Positions 26,620 to 38,012 of a DNA stretch of 64,000 nucleotides are shown here, piece after piece. Position 1 is the first letter of the stretch. The number at the start of each line of letters is the position of its first letter. The translations under genes and the position numbers were made by a program. Source of the DNA: Enoplolaimus lenunculus (taxonomy: Eukaryota > Nematoda > Enoplea > Enoplida > Thoracostomopsidae); assembly GCA_030248215.1 (NCBI GenBank), contig JASANG010003821.1, positions 156,881 through 220,880 of the forward strand, given 5' to 3'. The notes under the pieces are model-generated. The model was not told the DNA's origin. It searched no databases and saw only the letters and a program-made list of their open reading frames with translations.

Positions 26620-26889
26620 TTAACCCTTTCTCAATGAATATTTTCTATTTCCACTGAGACCTACTTTTCTGCTAGGATTCGAACTCCAGTGACTGGAGTG
26701 GGAGGCGTATACCATCACCACTCAGCTATAGGAGCTTGACGCTCGAGCCCAAGGGGGCTCTCACGTCTTGTGGTGATTTAGTTCTTTGTATACGTGTTGC
26801 AATTGTTAAACACGGTGCGATATATATTATTTAACGTATATACACTGCGCTGAGTTGCCTACAGGCAACTCAATGTGAGAAGGGGTTAA
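26620..26889 (-). mobile_element. piggyBac-like TTAA MITE carrying a tRNA-like promoter
   Basis: The element is bounded by TTAA on both sides (26620-26623, 26886-26889). Its inverted ends are CCCTTTCTCA and TGAGAAGGGG (one mismatch). TTAA target sites with CCC-starting ends are the hallmark of piggyBac-type elements. On the minus strand it contains tRNA-like boxes: TAGCTGAGTGGT (A box) and GAGTTCGAATCC (B box). It is the inverted counterpart of 50926-51196, near-identical along its length. No transposase. Confidence 0.82.
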
Positions 26890-27087
26890 TGTTCCTTGAG
26901 GAAAAATTCCAGCGCTTACGCAGGCTGCAATTTGAAGACTTTGCTTAAAATTCTGATCACTCCATGGTGGCATTTTATATTGTCCAGCGGAACTAAAACA
27001 TTGTTTACAAATTATTATGCCGTGCCTTGCGGCATGTTGTCTAACAGTGCCGCTTAACATTAAAATAGTTAAAAAGTATATATGTAA

Positions 27088-27769
27088 TGCGGGGTTCACG
27101 TTATAACTGGGGCAGCCTGGAACACGTTTTGTCCCTATGACTATAGCTGGTAACATTTTGTCTGACCGTTTATCCGCTATGAGATTCAAAAAATTTGAAT
27201 TGTCTGCTATCCTGATGTGACATCTACTGTTTGTACTGCAATATCATATGATATTCCAAATATTGTCTGCGAGTATCATATGATATGTTTGAAAATGTCT
27301 ACAAAGTTGTGATAAACTAGCTTGATTGTCCTGTAGAATGTCATATGATACTAAAATTTCAAATTTGAATTATTTGTACTTAGGAATATATTTCGGGAAA
27401 AACTTAGCGAGAAACAGAAACGTAGAAGCTAATTCAACTTGCGAAATCATTTAATGCTGCATTATCCGACTTTTTACTGTTTTATTTAGCGTGCACAAAT
27501 TCCATTGTCCTGTATAAATATCATATGATATTTAGTAGAATTTTGGAATATCATATGATATTCGCATAAATGTCCCGCAGTATCATATGACAAACGGTTA
27601 TTTGTATACGATGATCGCTCGACATCAGTGATTTGTAAGCCAATGTCATATGACATTCACATTTGGTCTACATAACCGCTATTCGGATCACAGAATTTTA
27701 TGTTGACGTCGAATCAACATTGGACAAAACGTGTTCCAAGCTGCCCCAGTTATAACGTGAACGCCGCAT
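27088..27769. mobile_element. Inverted-repeat element with about 32-bp-spaced CATATG palindromes
   Basis: The left end tgcggggttcacgttataac and the right end gttataacgtgaacgccgca are inverted, and pairing continues inward through tggggcag, ggaacacgttttgtcc and atgttgattcgacgtc-like words. Seven palindromic NTCATATGAN sites start at 27243, 27275, 27340, 27520, 27550, 27582 and 27645. They form two subterminal clusters with spacings of 30-32 or about 64 bp. No coding capacity. Confidence 0.75.
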
Positions 27770-27891
27770 AAAGTTTCCCTAAATTCTGATAGTTCAGCAG
27801 GGGAAACTTTTTAAGCGCACTACAATCAGAAACCATACAGAATTTATATATCGAAATAAAACAAAATTGAAAATTTATGAAGTTAGCACTT

Positions 27892-28215
27892 CAGGATGCA
27901 ACCGGAGGTGAAAAATACAGCAGCCGGAGGTCAACAAAGCTTGTCACAGCCGGAGGTGACGTTAAATTAGTATAATGCTTAATTTGTAAACTTTAGCAAA
28001 TACCTACAAAATTGTCAAAAAATTGGGCTTTTGGTTTATTTCTTATGAAATTCCTAGAATTTGTTAGTAAAATTGTACCAAAACTTTAGCCAAACTTGTT
28101 AAATTAGTAAAAACTTTCACTACCGAAATTCCGGAACCTCCGCACAAAAATGATACCGGAACTGTTGGAACTAGAGGTCAATTTTCTGCTGGAAGTAGAC
28201 CTCCAGCTGTACCCT
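27892..28215. mobile_element. CAGGATGCAACCGGAGG MITE
   Basis: It begins caggatgcaaccggaggtga and ends with the inverted relative gacctccagctgtaccctt. The interior carries repeats of agccggaggt near the left end and ccggaacctcc at the right. It resembles the hAT-like CAGGGTGCAACCGG group but has its own interior. Confidence 0.55.
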
Positions 28216-30164
28216 TAAGGCATGAGATCTCCTTCGCTTGATCTCCTCCATCCAGTGTCCGGTTATGCTTTAAGCCATAAACGTAAATAAACACTAGATA
28301 AGGTTTGGATTCCGGTTAGATGATATACGGTAAAATTTAATATTAACCGGTAGAGACGTACCGGCACCGGATATATACGGTTGCGACATCAAATATTCTA
28401 GAACGGCTTAATCATTTTTCTGTGATTATATTTCCTGGCAAATCAAGAAGCTTAAGTTTATTACGCAGAAGTAAAATAAAACATCCACATTTCCGCGACT
28501 TGAAACAGTAAACAATTTGTAGACTCAATATATCCGGTTATCATCCGGTTCCGGTATAAAGTTCACTCGATCCTGTTCCAGTACTCGGTAAAGTAATATC
28601 GAATCGCACCCTGAGGAAGAACAATTTACCTGCTATCAAATTAATTGCTTTGTTGAACTACGATATTTTATACATCAACCATACGATAGAGACAAAAACC
28701 AAAGTACAAATTATCAGCTTTAAAATACGAGATGACAACTGCAACAGTAAACAAAGGAATGTATATACATTTATAGAGTAATTGCAAAAACAATTTTAAA
28801 AATGCACAATATACAGGCAGTGCGAAACGTTAAGTCAATGACTAGACACAACAAATTGTCACAAATTTATGCGTAGCGCAAACCCTGGCCAAATACATGG
28901 ACACCCCTGTTTTAAAACCTACTACTAGCTCGAGATAGTCGCCAATTCAAACATTCCAAAATAGCTGGGTTTAACCGTTTTTCCGGCATTCCGCAAACAA
29001 ATTGCACACTGTGTATAAGTGCAATAGACAGTGCGCAATGTTTAATTATTACACGCATGCGCACTACAAAATCTCCTGATACGTGAACGACCCCTCAGTC
29101 TAGGCTCGAGTGTCCAATTTCTATATCTGAGCGGTGATAACTACAGTTGAGCCGAGAGCCAAGTGGTTCGACTACTATCTTGAAATTCAAAGCGCAGACG
29201 ACATAAAAATATTAATGCAAGAAGGAGTGTAAGCCAGGCATGCTAGGGCACGATGCGACCGTAGTTTACCGGATACCGGAACAGCATATCCGGTCGCACC
29301 CTGTGCTAAGCGCAGCTAATTTAAAGAAGTTCGAATATCCTTAACTTTCAACCATTTACTTCACTAGTTAAAATAGCTATCACCAGCTAGCTATAATATA
29401 TGCTACACATTATAACTTCCAGGCTGTTCAGATATAAAGTCCGCGACAACACAAAAAATGTACTCAAATATAAACACATCAATACCAATTACATTCAAGA
29501 TCAAGTTTAAGCCCTTTACAAAACAATGATAAAGCAAAACTTCACTAATAATACTAATAACCGTAATTTTAACCGTTTAAATCTGCAATTTTTATAACAA
29601 AATCTAAATCATTGTTCAAATCGACAGTTGTTATTAGCGTTTAAGATTGCCGTTTTAGTTTTTTTGATATGATATCTTTGTTGTTCCAAATTCCGGATTT
29701 GCGTGTCGATCAATTTTCGGTGTCTCGAGTAGTTGGCGGCGCATTCTCTAAGTTCCCTATCTTGACTTAGCATTTTGTGATTTAGCTAATTTGTAAATTC
29801 AGCTATCTATGCTCCTGTGTACAATACGAAATCCGCCGATTTCACAGTTCGCTCTGTTTGAAGACTTATTACTAACTGGCGATAGGTGGTACACCCATAT
29901 ACGAATACGGCTCTACGAGTCTGTCCACGTTAACAGTCAACATTTAATATTATTTGTTTCTCCATTTATTACTCAATCCTCTCAGACGGCAAGACAAAAA
30001 TATAATATGCCTCTTGTTCAAAATTTGTTACAAATTGCTACTATAAGACCTTACATCATGCGGAAATGCAACAGTGTTAATACAGATCAACTACACAATC
30101 AGATCAATACAGAAATTATATATGTGGTGAAAAATATGACAACAATAATAATAAAAATAATAAA

Positions 30165-30303
30165 GTTGGAATAGAAAAACGTCATTTTAATGTTGGAATA
30201 GAAAAAACGTCATTTTAATGTTGGAATAGAAAAAAACGTCATTTTAATGTTGGAATAGAAAAAAAACGTCATTTTAATGTTGGAATAGAAAAAACGTCAT
30301 TTT
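30165..30303. repeat. Five-copy tandem repeat with stepped A-tracts
   Basis: Five copies of gttggaatag-An-cgtcattttaat occur in a row. The A-tract is 5, 6, 7, 8 and then 6 long, so unit length grows by one base per copy over the first four. Confidence 0.9.
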
Positions 30304-30812
30304 CCTGTTTGCATCGTAACCAGCTGGTCAATTCTGATTTACTTGTGAGGTACCAATGCCAACTAAACCCAAACGAGAACTCTTATTCTAGAATCGAATA
30401 AAATTTTCAAGATAGTAAGATAATATGCGGATATTAACAAAAGGGTATTCATCGCTAAAATCAGCACAAATTTTCAAAATTCCAGTAGTTACAACACTCA
30501 ACCAGTTTACGCCAGCTACCAACGACAAAGAGCCATACAATGCCGTACTATTTAAACCACGCATTACCGGTTCGACCCAGAACCCACGCACCATTTCCAC
30601 GAATCCGCTCGCACTCAACCAGTCATCCACTAACAATCTACCAACCCGCTGTACGCTAGAATCCGGTTTGCTAGTTCTATTTTGCATCACCCTAAAAACT
30701 CCAGCAATACCGTACCAAGATCATAACCGTGTGGATATATATCTAGGGTAAGTGTACGTAAAACAGATATTGCCATATGTGCATATATACCTGAATTTAT
30801 TTTTTACAACGT

Positions 30813-30884
30813 CCGCGTCGTGCAGTGGTTACATGCTTGGCTCGAGCGCAAAACATGCGAGGTTCAATTCCCGACGTGGTTCTA
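30813..30884 (+). tRNA. tRNA-like sequence, probably pseudogene
   Basis: It contains an A-box-like GTCGTGCAGTGGTTACATGC and a B-box-like GAGGTTCAATTCCCG, with a partial acceptor stem (TCCGCG against CGTGG). The anticodon arm does not pair properly around GGCTCGAGCG. It shares the CTCGAG core with 8721-8792. The mismatches argue against a working tRNA. Confidence 0.4.
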
Positions 30885-31564
30885 AACTTTCGCCAAATCA
30901 CGTCAGTACCATACAGCTGCAAGTTTCATCATTGTTATCGCTCAGTTACAAGTCCGATAAATAGCAGCAGGCGAAAAGTCTTCACCACAAGGATAATTTA
31001 AACTTGTATTATGTTGAGGTTCGAATCTTGTCAAAAGGCTTGACGTATTGCTAGTGTTTGCTTGCATGACGTACCGTACAGGCGATGGGGGGCCAGCGTC
31101 TGCAAATAAACGATCCGTTTCAGTATCAGCAGTTGACCGATTCGCTAAATTATTGTCTGAATATTTTCGATGTCCTGCAGCCAGCTCACGGTCACTCAAC
31201 GTCGACATTTCGCAAGTATTTTTGCAAGCCTGAAATAAAACATAAAACTAAAAATATTCTAAAAATATTAAAAATGATCAAAAACACAATGATCAAAACA
31301 ACGAACTAATTTTTTCAAGTCATTTGTAGAAAAAAATCAAAAAAAAAATTCAAACGGACCAGTAACAAATATTATCAGAAATGACTAAAATTATATTGTA
31401 AGTGCAACTGCAGTCCGACTTGGACGCAATCGCGACTGACACACACCAGGTAGGGGCTGTGCCGTCTCGATAAAAAGCCAAGACCAACCGAATAACGACA
31501 CTTGCGAAAACTCAGACCTCTATTCAAAGCGAGTTTATGACACCTTTTAGCACTGAACAAATTT

Positions 31565-31570
31565 TTTATT
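31565..31570 (-). promoter_or_regulatory. Candidate poly(A) signal of the ADAM gene
   Basis: The plus-strand tttatt reads AATAAA on the coding strand, about 50 bases after the ADAM stop codon at 31621-31623. Confidence 0.4.
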
Positions 31571-31620
31571 GTGAACAGCCCATTACTGTGCATTTACTTC
31601 TACCCGTGAGTTAAAATATT

Positions 31621-34600
31621 TCAACCACGAAACCTATGTACCTCACTATCCACAACAGGATGTTGATTTCCATTGACAACAGTGTCCAATGGGTGTCCGA
31701 ACCCAAGCTCTTGACTTTGCGACATCAACCGAAACTGAGATCGATCCCCGCATTTCTCAACGCAAGGATAATCGGTATGACTTTCTGTCGCCGAACCAGC
31801 TTCGCAAGTATCTTCAGTACCAGAACACGGCTGCTCCTTGCCGTTCAAGGCAGGGTCCGGCCCGTTCATCTCCATAAGCTCATCGTTCGAAGAATGGTGA
31901 TATCGCCATGGTCGCCATCTATTCTTACCTACTGTACCTTCAGTGGCACAGCCCTTATGCGGGGGCGGAGTTGGCCTGTCAGCCTCGGGCAGAACGCTAA
32001 ATTCCGTCGACGACGCTGAGCTAATGCTATTGGCTACCGCACCCGGGTCACTTCCGTTTGGTATTGGTGGTTCAACACCGCTAGATGCAATCTGATTGGT
32101 CGCCGAGTCGAGCTGTCGCAATAAATACTCGATATTTCGCAACTTAAGAGGTGGTGCTGTTGGTCCGTCGCGCCCTGGAGGACCATAACTCAATAGTGAT
32201 AGTGGAGGCAATTCTTGGGTGCCGTTTTCTGCCGCATTTTTGGTGGCAGGACACAATTTGGTAGGACGCTGAGGTGTTTGTAAATGATCCTGAAAATAGA
32301 TTTTCGATTTTACATAGTACATACCTTGGTTTATACTCTCTCAACTGTGGCAAGCGATACTAAGCAGTTGTACATGACGTGGCAAAGGTATACAACATAA
32401 ACTAACAGTAGCTTTCTGCCCGACAATTTTTTTCAAAGCATCCGTTATGCAGCTTAGCCATTTCACGTAACAATGATTGAGTCTCGAATAAGCAATCAAA
32501 AATTGGAAGTATACACACAGTATTCTATTAAAATCATCAACCCATCAGTTTCTTTCATGGTTCTAGAATTAATCTTATCTCGCACTTGGCGTGGACACCC
32601 GCTCCAGCTTGGTCCCATCACAAAGAATTCTGCTCATAGCACCAGCACTATTTACAAACATCACCCATGCCTGCCCACCCCAAACCAAATACTAAACCTT
32701 CTAACCTGAAAAGCTCGACGGCTAAGCGGTGATTTCCCCACAACGTCTTGAGCGTTCCGCGCTCCAGAATCAGATCTATGGCACCCATTTGGAGAACAAT
32801 TATTTTCAGCAATTCCGCTAGTATTCCATTTGCCCCCTGCTTCTCTCTCGGCACAAGCTGCGTTACCTGTCTGAATTTTGCCATATCTCTCGCTGCAATC
32901 TGCCGTTCCAACCGGAGTGGTACTACTCAATTGATACTCAAACTCTTTTAAACGACGAAAACTTTCTTCAAAACCTCGCCTTTGCCGTTGAAGGGCAAGG
33001 CCTGTCGCAGTTCGCACCTTACCGGGGCTTGCATTTTCGGTACCAGGGTAAGGCGGCAAGACATCCGACCCGGCACCAAACCGATAATGACCAGCCCTTG
33101 CACTAACCGAACACGTCACGTATGTATCGCTTTCGTACCCGGTACCTTTCATCCTTCCGCTACCCCCAGCATTTTTTACGGCACCATTCGGCAACATTAG
33201 GTGCCTACGGTTACTCCCTGGGGTAATGGCCTGAGTCATCGGCGATGGTGGAGTATGCGGAGAGCTATTTGCCGAAAAATACGCCGTTACAGCCCCACCG
33301 CTTGCCCCACTCCCGCTAGTACGACCGGTACAAGATCGAGCCGACCCTAAGGGATTGTTAGGCACGCAAGACGATGGCGAAAGCGCCAGGTTATCTGATT
33401 CCGGTTGGCATTCAGACATTGCAGAATTATTCGGGGTCCGGAATCCGCCGCCGTTCGCCGGTGAGCCTCCAAACGCTGGACAATTCCCATACGGTGATTC
33501 GTTCAAACGTCCATGCTTGCTCAGGTGAGGAGCTCTCACGCCAGCTCTAAGCCGTGAATTATTCTCGATTAGCTTTTGAGCCCGCTGTGCGTAAGAAGAC
33601 GACGCCCCAAGCTCAACCCTAACCGGAGGTATGGGTGGTTGAGACGGCGGCTGGCCAGCGGACCCCACAGCCAGCCTTCGATGCTTTTCAGGGGACATCA
33701 AGACTGACGGGTAATTGTCCTGGATGTCCAGCACCGCCGTTGCAGACGCACCACAATTATTCACCACGAATCCACTTGCTTCTTCGTTACCATTGCCTTC
33801 ATAATCTCCATACTTTTTGCCGTCGATGCTGCCTGTATTCACCTCACCGCTCAGCTGTGGGTCATATACGCCTCCGTCCTCGTAAAGACGGAGCCTACTA
33901 CCCAACTGAGAGGTATACCGCCCACCCACAGCGGCTCGCTTAGCGGCTTCTTTCGCTACTGGATTATCACTATCCGGTGGTGTAGTAGCCGTCGATACTT
34001 CTGGGTACAACAGCCCGTTGAGTAGCTCATTCGATTCTTGAGTAACGTTCAACTTTCCAGGACTTACATCTGCTGATTCCGGTGGGGGAAACACAGTATT
34101 CCCATCACGCTCCCCTGAACACGAGTAAAACTTACCCTCAGCGCCAGGAGAAAGTGAGCCGTCCTTCCTCAGTTCACCCCCTGTCTCGCTACAACCACCT
34201 TGCAAAGCATGGCTTGGCTGTTGTAAGACCATGTGGCCCGAGTTTCCATTTCCGTCGGTGAGTACCACCCCCCACTGATGGTCGGAGACCAGTTGAGGCA
34301 AAAGTTCACTACTCTCACCGCAAACTCCATCTTTAGTTGACGAACCTTTTGACTTTTCATCATCCGACGAACATTCACGGATTTGATGCAAAAACCGATT
34401 GCGCTGTTTGCTTCTGCGTGCGGCTATTTTTTCATCGCTAAAATACAGTTCGTTTGCCACTAATGAAACTTGACGTTTATGCACATTTGTACGAAGCACA
34501 TAACATTTATTTAAACACGACTTTCGTTTGTTTATTTGTTTTTGTTAAAAAAGCTGGCATTTGCTACTAGTGGTGGGGAAAGCCAACCTCGGCCAAATAC

Positions 34601-35075
34601 CCCATGTGCAGCCGGCCTCTAGAAAAATCCCTTGGTTTTAAATTAGCTTGCGAAAAGTTCACTGTTAACAGCTGATTTTGAATTCGGGGGCATTATGGAA
34701 CCTCCCCCCATTCATCAATCCCCCATCCTGGGTTGAACCAAAGGGCACCTCCGAAAAAGCCTTCTTTTACTCGAGATTATGCTAGCGAAATGTCAGAAAA
34801 GTTAAGCATTTACTTAAAGCAGCGACTTTCATGTATACTTTTTAGCGCAAGTTGAGTATACACTTCCAACCATTGTGATCCAATCAAAAACAACTTACCG
34901 ATACGAAGGCATGCTGCCAAACTTAATCGACCTCTGATTCGATGAATTGGTTCCAGCGCCGCTATTGGCAGACGCTGAGGCGTCACTGGTTCGTTCCCAA
35001 AGTGCAAAAGCATTGCCAGCCAGTCCAGTTGCGAGATATTTATGCTTTTTCCAAAACACGGACGAAACACGACGG
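31621..35075 (-). other. ADAM exons 24-26: large cytoplasmic tail
   Basis: Three exons encode about 859 residues rich in Ser, Gly, Pro and Asn, with no recognisable folded domain. Proline-rich stretches [27 protein letters not shown] and [10 protein letters not shown] are candidate SH3 ligands. The 1732-nt exon 25 starts in phase at 34437 ([14 protein letters not shown]). Most ADAM tails are tens to about 200 residues. The long open frame and agreeing phases support real coding. Confidence 0.8.
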
Positions 35076-37969
35076 CTTAAATTTGAATTTTATCAAATTT
35101 AATGATACACAATAAAAACAGCGCTCAATTGCAACTCCGGCATAAATACCCATCAGTTTAAAAACAAATCTAAAACCACCATAACAAGAAAATGCAAATT
35201 TGACATAATTTTAACAATTTACTATTAATATTTTGATATATCCGGCATTTCAGCTATCCAACCGAACCTACTGACCCATTTAGGAACACTTTTGTTGTTG
35301 TTGTTGTCTGTTGTTGTTGTTGTTTTTGTTATTGTTGTTGTTTGTGTTGTTTCATTACTGTTTTTTTTGCAGTGACCTATCTTCCCTTAACACTGTTACC
35401 CAATATTTAAAAAATATATTTTTGAAACGTGATTACCTGTAGCAAACAATAACAAAAAATAAGCCAACAAATACACCACCAGCAACACCGCCAAGAATGA
35501 TAAACATCGTTTTAGTATCAAGCCGCACTAAAACAAAACAAAAAATAAAATAAAAACATTCAATTATGTACTTCAAACATTTATATCAGTCCCTAACAAT
35601 AATTAAGTAAATTACACGACTTGCTGATACCCAATAATCGAAACATATATTAAACCAAACACCACAACCTGTTCGAAGTCATAAAAACAACTCAAATCAC
35701 CGTACGCTATCCGAGAAAGTGCCTTGTTTTGATTTGTCATTCCAATCTGATTGAGACACCGTTACACTCTCGCCTCTGTCATAAATTTACGGGAGAAAAC
35801 ACCCAAGTATTATCTTTCATCCATTCTATGACGTCTTGATTTCCACATAAAGTTTTAAATTACCGTAACGATACCAGACAAACAGGGCCGTATAAACGAA
35901 GAAAAAGGCAGTTGTATATCTCCTCGAAATGACAAGATAATATCTGGTACAGAGACAAAGAATACACTTTTTAAAAGGGTTTAGAGCAATCTTTAGATGT
36001 CAGAAAACCGTTTATCTGGTTTTATACCCCCATAAATGAATAAGCATCGTTACGCCCCAGCAGCCAAACGACTGCTTAACCAACCCGGGTACTAACACTT
36101 AAACAATCCCTCCTTGGTCAACTCACACTCGATCAGACCGTTCTCATCCATTTTCGGACGGCTGCCGGCTCCAGTTCCATTTCCACTTTGGTCTCCTCGC
36201 ACCTCATCGATCTCTCCGGATCCAGTTTCGTCCAGGTACAAATGGGACCCTTTACTGGTCCCAGTCGGACGTCCTCCATGGCTTGAGGAGTCCAACACAA
36301 ATGCCGGTGAACCACCATCTGTACCGGCAGAATTACCAAACAGTCCGTGTTGGTGGTGCCGTTTACTACAATCAATTCCGAACCATCCCGGCTCACAATA
36401 ACACGTGTTTAAATTGGTACAAGTCTAAAAACATAATTTTAGACACCGTTTGTATGTAGAACACTAATAATTAAATAGAGCGATATAACTTTAAATTCTT
36501 TAACCTTGGTTAATTAATTCTGAGTCAAGTATTCGTAATCGAAATTACATTCTACTTTTGACACAACACAAAAACTTGCGTTTGACATCGTAACTGGCAA
36601 CTGATCAGAATTACAACCAATTTCCTCGTTAAAATAAGTTCCTAAACTTGTTGCTTTTAGTGTGCTAATTGCGGTATTTTCAATGTTTTTCAACTAGTAT
36701 TCGAAGCAAAAAATAGCTCAACAGCAGTCGTGCATCAGAAATATCACTTGTACAAAAGCCCTATTTACACGTCGTGCAAGTTTTGCAGCGAGAGCTCGCA
36801 GCTGCAATTTGCCCTTACAAATTTGTGCCTCTGCAAGTTGCCATTGCAAGTTTTGTTTTAAATCAAATTACGAAACTTGAGCTGCAAGATTTTGATGAAA
36901 AGGTTTGCATGAGTGATTGGGGCTTAATTCTATTTCTTGAAATTGCAGTTTTCAAAGCGACACATAAAAACGAAAACTGTCAAAAAATTGTTTAATTTGT
37001 ACTGTCAAAAAACAAATGTCTTACCCCGTGTCCTGAGCACTGCAGTGCAACGTTATTCGTCGGGCAGTGTGGCTCTGGCGTAACGGCTCGCAATGGTACA
37101 CACGACTGACCAACACAAATCTAAAAATAAACAACAAATATATAAAAACTGCACTTTTTCATGCTTTTGTTTGTTACTGACTCTGAGCAAAATTCGAGTT
37201 CGCAGCTTGCCCAGTTCGCTTGTTTGAAAACCAATACTAACTCATGATAGGTGCTACATACAGCTGAGACAAAATATTTTATAACATTCAACACAAACCT
37301 TGTTCTCATCGCATTTTGTCCCGTCCCGAACTAAACCAATATCGTTTAAAAATTCCGTTTGCGCATTGGTAACAACGCTGAAAAACAATATAATCTTTGG
37401 TAAATAGATAGATATTGCGAACATATATAAATATAAAGGCCCATGTTAAATATAAGAGTCTGTCTGCTAAGCTTAATTCTGAGCCTAAACCTAACTCTAC
37501 AAGTAAGCCTAATCGTAAGCCTCCCAGTCTCAAAATCTACACAACCTCCTGTCTTCCAGTGGTCAAACCCGCATAATTAACATGGATTCACAGATACATA
37601 TCAACAAGACAGACATCTCGAAGCGTTTAGGTAGAAATTGTTCGTTACAGAATCTCTTGCAAACATCTTTAATCTTCATTGGCTTATTACTACTGACTCA
37701 AATCTTGATCGTTCAATTCTAATCCTATTTAGTTTTGCCACATTACTGTCACCTTTGTTCAAAAGGTGTCGTAACATACCCGAATTTTACTGTTAGAGGT
37801 GCAGATGTAACTAGGAAACAAAATTTTGATACGCCATCAACTTACTTGCATTCAAAACTTGTTCCATTCAGCGAATAGTCCATTTTGTAGTGAACACCGT
37901 GAAACTGACGTACCACAGGCTCAGCGCTGCCACCTTGACATTGTACCAAGCCACACAGGACGTTGCTCA

Positions 37970-38012
<43 letters not shown>

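Larger units (their letters stand above)
28216..31620. other. Intergenic region downstream of RIC8 and ADAM
   Basis: RIC8 and ADAM end towards each other, so this is shared 3' flank. It holds one-sided CCGG-rich fragments ending gaatcgcaccctg (28613) and ggtcgcaccctg (29303), a copy of the ADAM-intron 55-bp motif (29841-29895), a short tandem repeat (30165-30303) and a tRNA-like sequence (30813). No gene is recognised. Confidence 0.45.
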
